Source of the DNA: Rhodeus uyekii
Lineage: Eukaryota > Chordata > Actinopteri > Cypriniformes > Acheilognathidae
NCBI GenBank assembly: GCA_037043235.1
Contig: JAWRVZ010000031.1
Location: 1 to 64,000, forward strand
Direction: 5' to 3'
Length of the DNA: 64,000 bases
Shown: positions 52,965-63,113 of the stretch, piece by piece
Layout: each line of letters starts with the position of its first letter
Numbering within the stretch: position 1 is the first letter of the stretch
Notes under the pieces: generated by a model
Database searches by the model: none
What the model saw: only the letters and a program-made list of their open reading frames with translations
Told to the model about the DNA's origin: nothing
Program-made: the position numbers and the translations under genes

Positions 52965-53155
52965 AAGACATTCAGAGCTGAGGCGCCCGGGTTTCGGACG
53001 CGCTCTTATGCTCTAGCTCATGACGTCACCGGCAGCCGCCGGCAGTGACGCATTCGCACGCGTTCGTCTCTCATTGGTTGCACAGATCTTCACGTGACCG
53101 AGGAAGACTATTTCCCCTAGCGCTAGACGCAGCTCGAGTTCCCTGAAAGGGAACG
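52965..53155 (-). repeat. DIRS inverted terminal repeat, 5' end
   Basis: Starts (minus strand) GTTCCCTTTCAGGGAACTCG, then AGCTGCGTCTAGCGCTAGGG and CACGTGAAGATCTGTGCAAC CAATGAGAGACG. It contains a CCAAT box and a TGACGTCA-like TGACGTCATGAGC element about 60 bp apart, plausible promoter parts of the element. It lies directly upstream of gag. Confidence 0.85.
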
Positions 53156-53159
53156 AAAC

Positions 53160-53640
53160 ATATTTTGAACAAAAACTCATTATATATTTTGTATTGTGCG
53201 CTCATAGTTCCATACATGATCTATTGTGTGGAGGTTTGGGGACATACATATAAAACCAATATATATGTTACAAAAAAAGAGCAATAAGGGTTATAAAACA
53301 CGTTAACTGTTATGAACCAACAAATCAATTGTTTATTCATTTAAAAGCTTTAAAATTTGTTGATATAGTTAATTTCTATACTGTACAGACAATGTATAAG
53401 GTCTATAATAATTTGCTTCCAAACTGTATCCAGAGGCTGTTTGAAATAAGAGGAAGTCAGTATGAACTGAGAGGAATGAGGCATGTTTAAAAAAAAATTA
53501 AGAACTGATGCATATCTGTCAAAGATCCTAATCTATGGAATAATTCGCATAAGGATTTATAATTGTGTAATTCACTTTGTAAATTCAAGAAAATGTTTTT
53601 GGTAAATAATTATTTAATTCAATTAATATCATTTTTATTT
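53160..53640 (+). pseudogene. LINE relic: C-terminal part of ORF2
   Basis: Continues the LINE of 45950-48000: LIVPYMIYCVEVWGHTYKTN, KRAIRVIKHVNCYEPTNQLF, IHLKALKFVDIVNFYTVQTM and YKVYNNLLPNCIQRLFEIRG, typical of the thumb and tail of jockey/CR1-group ORF2. Stops begin after GMRHV. The 3' end is not certain. Confidence 0.7.
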
Positions 53641-54770
53641 TCTGTTATTTTTTTCTTTTCTGTTCTGTATAATTTTCTGCATAATGTTTCCTTTTCTCTC
53701 TCTCGTCATATAATTTAATACCTGTGATGCTCAAGTGACGCTCATTTGATTTATAATTATTTATAAAAGGTAGGCGTAATAAGCAGAGGCTTATCCTGTG
53801 GCTGTTAAACACATCAGATGAATCATTTAAAATGTATGACTAAACTTTTTTTTTTGACAAACCTACAATTAGAATGTCTTCTGATGTGATCATTATGTCA
53901 CAAACAGAGGATCTAAAGTTTTCAAACAGAGTTATCATGTGCTAACGAGTCGTGTTCATTACGGTTCACTCACACAGAATCAACACTGATCATCAGGATA
54001 ATTAAAATACAATAAATAATAACAGCAAAGGTCTTGTTTATAGATAACAGACAACATGCATTGCTTTAGTGATGTGTAAGTGTTTCAATTTATGGGTGTT
54101 TTTATTTTGATTTACAATTTGAAGGGAAATGTACTTTTGTTCATTGAAACACACACACACACACGCACACGCACACGCACACGCACACGCACACGCACAC
54201 GCACACGCACACGCACACACACACACAAACAGTTTTGCCGATTTGGTCTGAAGTTCAGGTACATGAGTGAATGTTATCACTGAGTGGGGCCTCAAAAACT
54301 ACTTTTATTGAGTAAACATTTTTAAAACTGTATGATTAAAACGTTTGGGTGAGATAAACTTGATTCATATAACGCTTTTGTGAAAAAGTCATTTTACATA
54401 ATATATTTTCAATAGTTTTAATGTACAACAGTCTGATTAATTCTCTAATCAGAGGTTTATAACAAGTTATAACAAGTTTTCACTAGTATTAAATAACTAA
54501 ATGTTAAACTTTTTAGTATACAATCTGAAGATAAATCAAAACAGTATAAAAACATTTTTCATCACTATGAGAAAAGAGCTAAGAGGAACCTTTATTTAAT
54601 ACATGGAGTAAAATCTTAAATAGCTTTTGTTTTTGCAGTATAAATGTGCACGTTCTGATCACAGAGGTGTCGACTTACAACATGCTTTTGTTTTATTTTT
54701 ACTCATTTAAGACATTAAATAGCTTGAACAGTATTTAAACATTTTTTTATTTAGATCAACATTTTCCATT
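53641..54770. other. Gene-free AT-rich stretch with CA/CG microsatellite
   Basis: No gene. 54151-54228 is (CA)n flanking about nine CACACG units. 54474-54545 is the inverted partner of 33795-33866 (TTCACTAGTATTAAATAACT, TTTTTAGTATACAAT). The remainder looks unique. Confidence 0.6.
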
Positions 54771-55362
54771 GTAGGGGATTTACAGTTCAGACCCGAGGAC
54801 CAGATATGTTGAATGAAGACCAGGAGTCAGAAGTGCAGTCAATAGAAGACATTTTAGTGAAGTTTAGTTTGCAGTTTCATCAGCAGAAGCTTCAGGTCTC
54901 ACAAGGAGTTCGTAGGCCGCCCCACATACAATAACATTGTTACAGCAATTATACTCTAACAGAGGGTGCTAACCATGTCAATGATGACGGTTAAATGATT
55001 CTGATTGGCTAAGAAAGAAAGAAAGATAAACAAAACTAGTACTTTTCCACACAAGAGCAGACTGAAGCATATCTTCGTTGATAACGGGTTCGTGACGTGG
55101 CTAACCACCTCACCAATACTGACCATATCAACACACACACACACACACACATACAGCTTCTCCAAGGCTGAACTCGGCTCAGGCTCCAACTATCAACAGA
55201 AACTGTACCCAAAACAATCTGATAACATGTCCTATCTGTTGAGAAGTGCTGACAATATTAATCCTTACTCTATGGAAAACTACAGAAAAGTAAAGAAAGG
55301 TTTTAACTAATAAAAACTTGATTATAAATCACTCTTTACAATGCATTCAAATAAGAAAAAGG
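54771..55362. repeat. Dispersed repeat, copy 2
   Basis: Same order as 21597-22250 with small deletions: GACCCGAGGACCAGATATGT, GCAGTTTCATCAGCAGAAGC, a short (AAAG)n, a CA tract (55131-55150) and CAAGGCTGAACTCGGCTCAG. Confidence 0.65.
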
Positions 55363-55634
55363 AAAAGAACATATGAAAAATAAGACAAAGAAATGAATAT
55401 AGGTATAAATAGGAAAAAATAAATATATATATAATGTAAATAGAAGAGACAAGAGATTTTTTATTATCCGCCTTCACCATATTACTCAGATATTTTTTAA
55501 AGTGAAGTGAATGAATTTTTCAAGAATAAATTTTATTGGTATAATTCATTTGAACAACATTAGTTAAAAGGTATAATGTATATAAATGGTCATAAATGAT
55601 CTTTTGAGACATGCAGGTTAGAGAAATCACCAAC

Positions 55635-55656
55635 CTTTGAGTCCAGAGTCTGCCAT
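55635..55656 (-). CDS. Possible first coding exon of the zinc-finger gene
   Basis: The minus strand reads ATG GCA GAC TCT GGA CTC AAA G and then GTTGGTGAT, a usable donor. It ends in phase 1, which is the phase required by the acceptor of the exon at 24968; joining gives MADSGLKG followed by LMEEEEGSEDEKK. The intron would be about 30.7 kb and filled with transposons. Phase agreement alone has a one-in-three chance, and I see no intermediate exon, so this is only a proposal. Confidence 0.3.
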
Positions 55657-56358
55657 GCTAGAGTTGACGCTTGTCTTCACTTGTACGCTGACAGGAATTG
55701 TAACGGCAAAATCTTTTACCAATTCTGAATGAGAGACAAATTAGACCTGCTATTCTCCACCAAATCCCGAAATCAGAACTTCACCACCTTCCTCTCAGGA
55801 TCTCAACTTATCTCAACTTATCCCAGCTGCGCTCTGAGGAGGAGACACTCGGCCTTGAGCGTCAGTGCGAGAGAAGGGAGTAAAACTTCACACTCCCTAA
55901 ATTTCAGAGGGAGGATGGACAATACAGCACACATAGAACAATCAGAAAGTCTCAGAGAGTTTCTTGGGAAATGTCAAGCCACTGTGAGACTCAAACCCCA
56001 GAAATTATAACTGTGTAATGCTCTTGGAAAATGCTCCTTTCCATCTTCCCACTTGGAAAACAGAAATATACAACTCAGATTTGTCGATGCATGACATTAC
56101 TTGAACAAAAAGCATCAAAAGTTCCTACTTTGAATGCAAATTGTTTGTAACTCTAACAGGAGTCTCTATGATACGGCATAAATCCTGGCGGGAAACCCTC
56201 GTAGATACAGTTTCTTTCTAAAAAGAACATAGTTGTGCAAAGAAATATACTCAAATCGGAAGCTTTTTTATTGATAAACCCGTGGTGAGAGGTACGATGC
56301 GTGTTACATGTTTGAGAGATGCTGTGTAACGACTTTGTGTGTTTGTGTTGTTTCACAG

Positions 56359-56525
56359 TGTTTGTAGATCAGCTCTCTTTGTTTTACAAACGTCCCTGGA
56401 AGACGATTTGGCAACTGAACACAAAATCACACACTGCTTTCGCTGTACTGTGTCAGCATAGTTTAAATCCTCCAAAAGACTCATTTATAGGAACTGTGTG
56501 TTTCAACACAGAAATTCAGGAAAAG
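56359..56525 (+). other. Candidate internal exon, unrecognised
   Basis: TTTGTGTTGTTTCACAG precedes and GAAAAG/GTTGGC follows an open segment encoding FVDQLSLFYKRPWKTIWQLN, SHTAFAVLCQHSLNPPKDSF and IGTVCFNTEIQEK. The composition looks like protein, but I recognise no family. The CA/CT microsatellite begins 20 bp downstream. It could be chance. Confidence 0.22.
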
Positions 56526-56546
56526 GTTGGCGGCCACCATGAGCAC

Positions 56547-56746
56547 CTAACACACACACACACAGTCTCTTTCTCTCTCTCATACACACAAACGCTCTCT
56601 CTCTATCTCACACACACGCTCTCTCTCTCTCTCTCACACACACACAAACGCACACTCTCTCTCTCTCTCTCTCATACACACACACACACACACACACTCA
56701 CTCTCTTTCTCTCTCATACACACACTCTCTCTCTCATACACACACA

Positions 56747-56792
<46 letters not shown>

Positions 56793-56800
56793 AACACACT
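56547..56800. repeat. Compound CA/CT microsatellite
   Basis: Alternating (CA)n and (CT)n blocks over 250 bp; the reading frame through it (LTHTHTVSFSLS...) is an artefact. Confidence 0.95.
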
Positions 56801-57205
56801 TTCAAACAGTCTAACTGCAATGGAAACACACTTTATTATATGTAATTACGTTATTTCTTAATGACACTTTTTCCCTTATCTTTGGTCATTTGTTATTTCA
56901 CTTCAATTTAAAGCGATATCTTTGTAAACTATATAATAACATTCACTTTGTGGCAGTCTATCAATAAAGCCACGTGTTCAGATGCTTTATTGCAATAACC
57001 ATCAACCATACATATATGTATTATAGGTGCTCACCCTCTTTTCTCTGATATCCCAGCAGACACTGGGACAGTAAATCGCAAATCTCCCAGGTCAAAGGTC
57101 AAGGAAACACACCACAGGCAGCTGTCTTTAAGTCCAGGTGCAGATAACCACAAACACATAATATTACTGTTACTGTAATACCACAAACAGAATGTTTGGC
57201 TCATT

Positions 57206-57352
57206 TCATTTGTCCTTGAACAGGAGCCGGCCGTCAGACTCCATGCCTCCCTGAAACATCAACCACAAACGGCCGTCGCACTCACTCAGTTTGAAGGGAT
57301 CTGTGGCTTTCGGCCAATGGATGAAATCGTGGGTTTCCTCAGAAGGGAGTGT
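57206..57352 (-). other. Candidate terminal exon, unrecognised
   Basis: The minus-strand frame ends EETHDFIHWPKATDPFKLSE, CDGRLWLMFQGGMESDGRLL FKDK and a TGA at 57206-57208. GC content is higher than in the flanks and the sequence is not repetitive. A CTTCTGAG dinucleotide at about 57343 could be the acceptor; a TAA lies just upstream in frame. I cannot name the protein. Confidence 0.35.
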
Positions 57353-57580
57353 TTACTGCACTGAACAAGACAACACTGTTTTTCAGCTGATGTTCATTTA
57401 CGCTAATGTGAAGATCTATGATGAAATATATTTTAATTTTAAATACTAAGACGACATGCAATATCATAGTAGTTCTGTCACGGAATATAAACGGGAGGAC
57501 TCACGTGCAGGAATAAGGATATCTTAATAACAGAAATAAACAAACACACAAAAGAAACACCCACGAGGGGGAAAATGGTA

Positions 57581-59345
57581 CAGTAATACCTCGGTTTACG
57601 AGCGACTTGGTATACGAGCAAATCGGTGTACGAGCAAGGAGGGTCGAATCGGTGTACGAGCATTGTATTGGTGTACGAGAACAAATTTCCCTCACCCATG
57701 CGCAGTTCTGTGTGGAAAAAGTCCTAACGCTAAGCATCCTTGTGCGCATTTTTACATGAAATATCCTAAAGACAGCCTCTCATAACACAGTCAGGAGGTT
57801 CCAACCCCTTTTATAACCCCTTAACTCATTCATTGGCTCTATCATTCACCACAGTGATATTTTTATAAGTGATTTACAGAAGTTTTTACCTCATATTCTA
57901 AACATTAATTAATTGTGATTACTATTGTTCACATAGTGAAATATACACGGTTTTAGCCAAATAATAAACAAAGTAATAGGGTTAGACAAACCATATTTTT
58001 ATACAAACAACATATAAGCCTCTCCTACAAATGAGCACTGTTTTCATGTTCGTCGGACCTGCCGTTTCTCTGCAGTATCGGCAAAAGCGCAAGGAGTAAA
58101 ATGTGACTTCTTACCCCGTGAGCGGGGCTCGTTTTAACAGACAGCGGGTTAGTTGTAACACCATGTTATCCAATGCAAGTTCATTCACGTATTTTTATTT
58201 GTTTAAAAAAAGTTGCGTCTTGATGATCATAAGCATAACTTTTTTCCTTTATTTTTTAAATTTGTTGTGTTTTGAACAATGTAATGACATGAAAAACGTT
58301 TTAATAGGTTAATACAATGCAAAATATATGATTATCGATGCAACTTGTTCAATGCGGCTTAGTGTTACAACTAACCCCGCGCTGTCTTGTTTACTTCAGG
58401 ACCGGATAGCAGCCACTATGTGTTTTCCACGTCTTTCAAAATGGTACCATCTTTTAGCCAAGAAGATGGTAATCATAACAATATAAGATTAGACTAACAA
58501 TCTTTCACACATTCTTTGAAAATCGAAAAACAACTACTATAACAAAAAATATTTGCATGCTGCCAAAAGAGTTTTTCCTGTGGTTCTCATCCAAACTTCG
58601 ATGAAATTTCTCGAAAAATGGCCAGAAGACATGTGCAAACAGTGTGATAAAAAGCCCTTTAGCATGTCACATTTATGCCCCTGCAACTATCTAAAAAAAT
58701 AATAATAATAATAAAAACTCGCTGTTACTATTTACCCTGCATTACTTTGTGCCCCGCGCTCCCCTAGTTCTCTCGCGGCTCCCGCAAATTCGTTCTCTTG
58801 CGGCTCCCGCGAATTCCTTCATTCGCGGCTCCCGCGAATTCGTTCGTTCGAGGCTCCCGCGAATTCGTTCCGTCGAGGCTCCCGCAAATTCGTTCGTTTG
58901 CGGCTCCCGTGAATTCGTTCTTTCGCGGCTCCCATGTTCCACGACTTTAACTCTGGATTATCACTCGTTTGTTTTCTGCACTATTATAATAAATTCACTC
59001 ATTTGCTTTCATCCTTGCTTTCCCTGCTCCCCTCTCCTCCCTCCTCTCTCTCCTCCAAGCAGGCTGCTCAAATCTGACATGCATTACATTAAATTGTCAA
59101 GTATTTCTAGAGTTTAATTGTCAATTATTAATTAGTATTTATATGAGATCTTAATGGTTACAATTTTAACTGCAATTAATAGGGTAAAACCAAAAAAATA
59201 TTTAAAATGGGCATTTGTGGTCATGTGGAACGAATTAATTGATTTTTAGTGCATTCTTATGGGGAAATTTGTTTTGGCGTACGAGCATTTTGGTTTACGA
59301 GCTCCCTCTTGGAACGAATTAAACTCGTAAACCGAGGTATTACTG
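57581..59345. mobile_element. Tigger-like non-autonomous element, 1.77 kb
   Basis: Perfect 22-bp terminal inverted repeats beginning CAGTAATACCTCGG, flanked by TA (57579-57580, 59346-59347) as in Tc1/mariner-superfamily insertion. Sub-terminal TACGAGCA motifs repeat several times near the left end (57598-57680). No transposase frame. It carries a 25-bp minisatellite. Confidence 0.85.
58762..58935. repeat. 25-bp GC-rich minisatellite
   Basis: About seven units of GCGGCTCCCGCGAATTCGTT plus CTTTC-type ends. The unit holds an EcoRI-like GAATTC and is GC-rich, in contrast to the AT-rich Tigger body. The frames through it are repeats, not genes. Confidence 0.88.
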
Positions 59346-59726
59346 TATCTTAAACATAATAACGAAACTCTCAATGAACATAAACAAACTGGAAGATCGG
59401 GGAACACTACACATGCTTTCATGCTCATTTCATTCTGGTAGTTGAGACACAATGAGCACAATATGTAACTCATTCACAAACCCCCTGAACCAATTCTGCT
59501 GAACTACAAGCACAGTTCCTGCTTTACACTTACATTGCAGTTCTAAAACACACTACACACAATTCTCTGCTTTTGGCACAATTTTAATGCAGAAAATGTC
59601 TTGTTTTCACAATGAACACCATTCAAAACACCATTCGGGCAAACACCCGTCACACAGTTTTACAATTAGCAGTCAGAGCTTTAGCATAAAAGGGCAACAG
59701 GTGAGCTCTTCTGTTCTGGAGCAATG

Positions 59727-60671
59727 GATGCCAACACTGGAAACAGAGGCAGAGCCAGAGGAGTGAGAGGATGAGGATGAGGACGAGGAAGGCCAAGGAG
59801 CGTAATCTCTGATGAGATCCGAGCCACTTTGGTTGATCATGTGGTCCAACAATGAGCGAGGCTGGGCAAAGAGTGCAGCCACATTTGAGCAGGTTTACTG
59901 CAGCATCCATCATCCGGACTTTCCCAAATGAGAACAGGTAAGAAATCTACTCTCACTAGAAAATTGCAGTACAGCATATCAATAAAGTAGTACAGTATTG
60001 CCTGTGGACTGTTCTGTAGGACTGTAAAATACTGTAAAGTATGTTTCAAGTATTTAGGAAATGTATACCTACTTTGTATTTACAGTATTTTACTATTTGT
60101 TTGCAGAACTGAAAGATTACCAACACAAGGTGGTCGGGAACGTGTTCTGTCTCCTGAACAGGAAACTGAAATCATGAACATGGTCCTTGAAAACAACGGC
60201 AAATACAAAGAAAAATAAAAGAAAACAATGATATGGAGGGAACATCACAATGTGTGCAGCGATTACCGACCACGGCGTCATCCATCACCATGCAACCCTT
60301 GGCCCGTACAACACCGCCCATCTGATCACATTCCTCGACACCCTACACAACACACTCACTCCACCAGATCAGGCAAATGCCCAGAGCAGCTCAGGTACGT
60401 TGTCATTTGGGACAACATAAGTTTCCACAGGGCTGCTCTGGTTCGTAACTGGTTCACTGCCCACCCACGCTTTTTAGTTATTTATCTCTCTCCATATTCT
60501 CCATTCCTCAATCCTAGGGAGGAATTTTTTTCTGCCTGGAGATGGAAAGTGTATGACCGAAATCCACAAACGCATATACCTCTTCTCCAAGCTATGGCCA
60601 GGGAAAACATTGCGTGTGATGTGGATGAGGTGCTGTGGCCAGAGCGCAACAGAAGAGAGGATGCAGCATAG
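59727..60671 (+). pseudogene. IS630/Tc1-mariner-type DDE transposase, spliced and decayed
   Basis: The ATG at about 59727 starts MDANTGNRGRARG with an AT-hook-like GRGRPR in which two CGA codons have become TGA. SVISDEIRATLVDHVVQQ and FPNENR form the helix-turn-helix part. CAG/GTAAGA at 59938 and TTTGCAG at 60106 bound a 169-bp intron, and joining them reads NENRTERLPTQGGRERV in frame. The second exon continues SPEQETEIMNMVLENN, then lacks the segment with the first catalytic Asp. It resumes AAITDHGVIHHHATLGPYNT, frameshifts, and ends VVIWDNISFHRAAL (second Asp) and YSPFLNPREEFFSAWRWKV (Glu). It is dead; terminal inverted repeats were not found. Confidence 0.7.
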
Positions 60672-61208
60672 GTATATTTTGAGTTTTTTTTTTTTTTTGT
60701 ACTGTAACTGTATAGAGTAAATTCTTCTGTTTTGTATGTAGTGTATGTGCAATTTGTGCATTTGTGTTGGTTGGGAATGGGAATGTATTCTGTGTACATT
60801 GTTTTTGCCGGAAAAATAAAATTTTACCGTGTATTTGTGTGTTTTCAGTATAAAAACAATATTCTCAAATATTGTACACACTTATGTTTGTACTGTCTGT
60901 AAGTGCAACACTGAACCAAAAAAGTCCTTATGATGAATGGAGAAGAAGTGTTTTACATTGAGCACATCAGTGTTCAGCTGGTTCTTATAAATGTCTTCAC
61001 ATATGATGGTTTGTGTGTGTCATTTGAAAACAAAATCCCATTTTGAGAAGAAATAACATTGTTTTGAATGTAAAGTTTAATTCTGCAGGAGAATTGAGGG
61101 GTTTTGCCCATTGTGTGTGTTTTTTTTTATTTGTGTGTAGCGTTCTGAGAATATGAGGCATGCTTTCAGAAAATGTGTGTAAACAATTGAGAAAAACTGT
61201 AATTTATT
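60672..61208. other. Gene-free stretch after the transposase
   Basis: AT-rich DNA with an AATAAAATTTTACC polyadenylation-like signal near 60815 in the sense of the transposase, probably its 3' UTR. No gene is seen. Confidence 0.4.
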
Positions 61209-61405
61209 GTTTATACTGAGAGAGTGTATGTGTGTCTGTGTGCGCAGGTGAGAGTGTGTGTGTGTGTATGAGTGTGTGTGAGTGAGAGAATGAGTGTGTC
61301 TGTGTGTGAGAGAGTGTGCATGTATATGTGTGTGTGTGTGTGCGTGAGAGTGTGCATGTGAGTATGTGTGTGTGTGCGTGTGTGTGGGCGTGAGAGCGCG
61401 TGTGT
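61209..61405. repeat. GT/GA-rich microsatellite
   Basis: Interrupted (GT)n with GAGAGTGTG blocks over about 200 bp; the minus-strand HTHTH frame is an artefact. Confidence 0.92.
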
Positions 61406-61754
61406 GCACTAACACCTGAAAAGATAATGTTTTGGGTGACAGTTTCTTTTGAATCTCCTCAGTGTTTGCTCAGCTCTCTGTAGGAACACTGAAGATGTGC
61501 TTGAACATTTTCCTACAGTCCATTCAGATGTGTATCATTCCTCCTGAGATATGCTACTTGGAAATAATCCACAGATATGTCTGGTGTTGACCGCTGACTG
61601 TCTTCTACTCGAATAACATTTAAACATCACTTCAATCATTTTTGTAGGTTTAAGAAATATTTCTACTTACAGAACATGTATTTAGATAAAATTATTGTAA
61701 ATGTATTTGAAATACCTCATTTGTTTGCACCAAGTTTGATAACCAGGACAGTAA

Positions 61755-61934
61755 TTAGCATGCTTCTACAATGAAATTTGTATGGGATTTGCGCATACTT
61801 TGAGTATAACTGGAATCATTGATAGTTGAGAAGACTTCTCCAATCTTGTTGCAGTGCTTCACGCGAGCTGGAGGGATACAGTCACTAAGGAAAGTGGGCC
61901 ACTCTGAATCACAGAAATCCTTGTCATATGACGT
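61755..61934 (-). CDS. Terminal exon of an unidentified protein (59 codons)
   Basis: A strong acceptor (CTCCTCTTTGTGTTCCAG) precedes exon base 61934. The phase-0 frame reads TSYDKDFCDSEWPTFLSDCI, PPARVKHCNKIGEVFSTIND and SSYTQSMRKSHTNFIVEAC, then TAA. It is not repetitive and not from a transposon family I know. The upstream exons would lie at higher coordinates; no convincing one was found between 61943 and the window end. I do not recognise the protein. Confidence 0.45.
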   Translation of the reverse strand, partial: TSYDKDFCDSEWPTFLSDCIPPARVKHCNKIGEVFSTINDSSYTQSMRKSHTNFIVEAC

Positions 61935-61943
61935 CTGGAACAC

Positions 61944-62794
61944 AAAGAGGAGAATAAAGACAGGAGAAAATAGAAATCATTATCTGTAACAGAGAAATAA
62001 AGACATTAAATATCCGAGCGAGATCATTTTGTAACTGGGGGAAAGAGCACAAAAAACTCAACTATATATGGTAGACCTTACTTATTATTCCATTGTACTA
62101 ATAACACTTAACAGAAAGCATCATAAAAGATGCCATACTGTGTGAGTTTATACACCCGTCTAAAAACATAACAATTAGAAAAACTCATTCAAAAAAGGTG
62201 GAGTATGAAAAGTTGTTTCTGCCACAAAATTACAGAATGGTAATTGCAACATTATCATCTCACAATTATGACTTTGTCAGAATTACAAGTTTTTTGCAAA
62301 CTTTTACAATTTCCTTTTTTTTCTTCCATAGTGGAATGCAAAACTAGACAGGAACATAATTATTTCTGCATTTCTGCAATATGAAGGAAAAATAACCATG
62401 CAAACTTTAAATGTTTATTAGGAATGTAGTTTCTAGAATGAAAAGTGACCTTTATTTACATGAGAAAAGTTCATCAGACACAAATCTCTCATGTCTTCAC
62501 CAATGGGTGTTCATGGTGGAGCGGAGCATGTGTAAAGCTGTGATTCTGGACGGGGTGCAGAGAGGGGCAGCAAACCGGTCTAGCCTGGTCTCATCTGAAA
62601 AACCAGAGCCTGGGGACTTCAGGTGCCAAGCGCCGATGGGTTGGACATGCTGCAGTACACACAATTTATACACAACAGTTTAGGAAAGGTAACAAGAACT
62701 TAAGGCCAGGTCACATGCTTTCAGGTTTTTTAAGGGAGAAAGGCAACGAAACAATCTTTGATGCAGGATCACAATACTCTTTTCATGAATATAA
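61944..62794. other. Gene-free stretch
   Basis: Mostly AT-rich and without a recognisable repeat. A 90-codon plus frame at 62411-62683 has a GC-richer centre (about 62510-62640), but it has no splice or family evidence. Confidence 0.35.
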
Positions 62795-62796
62795 TA

Positions 62797-63087
62797 CAGT
62801 GGAGTTCACTTATCTCGAGTCACGGTTAACTCGCCAATACTATTATGTCGACGTTTTGGAAGTGGATTGAAGATCCAGGTTGTTAAATGACGGGACAAAG
62901 CCGAATTTGTTGAGAAAGCACATTAGGCAGGCAGAAGCAAGAAAGTAGAAGCACAATGTTATGATTGTTTACGCTGTGAGTGAAATTGTGTTTGCAATGT
63001 TGGAGAATACAATTAAAGGTTTGTATTTTATGTTGAGGTATAAAATATGTTATATTTTATATTTTATGTATTAACCAAACTCCACTG
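62797..63087. mobile_element. Tigger-like MITE, 291 bp
   Basis: CAGTGGAGTTCACTTATC to AACTCCACTG with TA on both sides (62795-62796, 63088-63089). The left 60 bp and the interior (TTGGAGAATACAATTAAAGG) match the larger relic at 14880-15365 in reverse. No coding capacity. Confidence 0.8.
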
Positions 63088-63113
63088 TATATTAATGCCT
63101 GTTTTCTTCACTA

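Larger units (their letters stand above)
48001..53155 (-). mobile_element. Apparently complete DIRS-type retrotransposon
   Basis: About 5.15 kb, minus orientation. About 190 bp at the low end (GACGCTGCGTCTAGCGCTAG...) is repeated inverted at the high end, and the two copies look almost identical. The internal complementary region is at 48252-48344. ORF1, RT/RNase H and tyrosine recombinase are all open. AAAC lies at both borders (47997-48000 and 53156-53159) where the uninterrupted LINE would read CATAAAACATATT. This is either a 4-bp duplication or part of the element's own end. It is the youngest and most intact of the DIRS copies in the window. Confidence 0.92.
57476..59410 (-). mobile_element. 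LTR-like element split by a Tigger-like transposon
   Basis: TGTCACGGAATATAAACGGG AGGACTCACGTGCAG parallels the LTR end at 20025. The family block ...GAAACACCCACGAGGGG... breaks at the TA of the Tigger insertion (57579-57580) and resumes at 59348 (CTTAAACATAATAACG). The far end at about 59410 is uncertain. Confidence 0.5.

Noticed and set aside
58742..59117. Frames with repeated REFVRSRLPRIRS or ERTNSREPQTNEFAG.
   Set aside because: Both are translations of the 25-bp minisatellite.
62411..62683. 90-codon plus-strand frame with VILDGVQRGAANRSSLV.
   Set aside because: No splice sites, no upstream signal and no recognisable family; kept as gene-free sequence.
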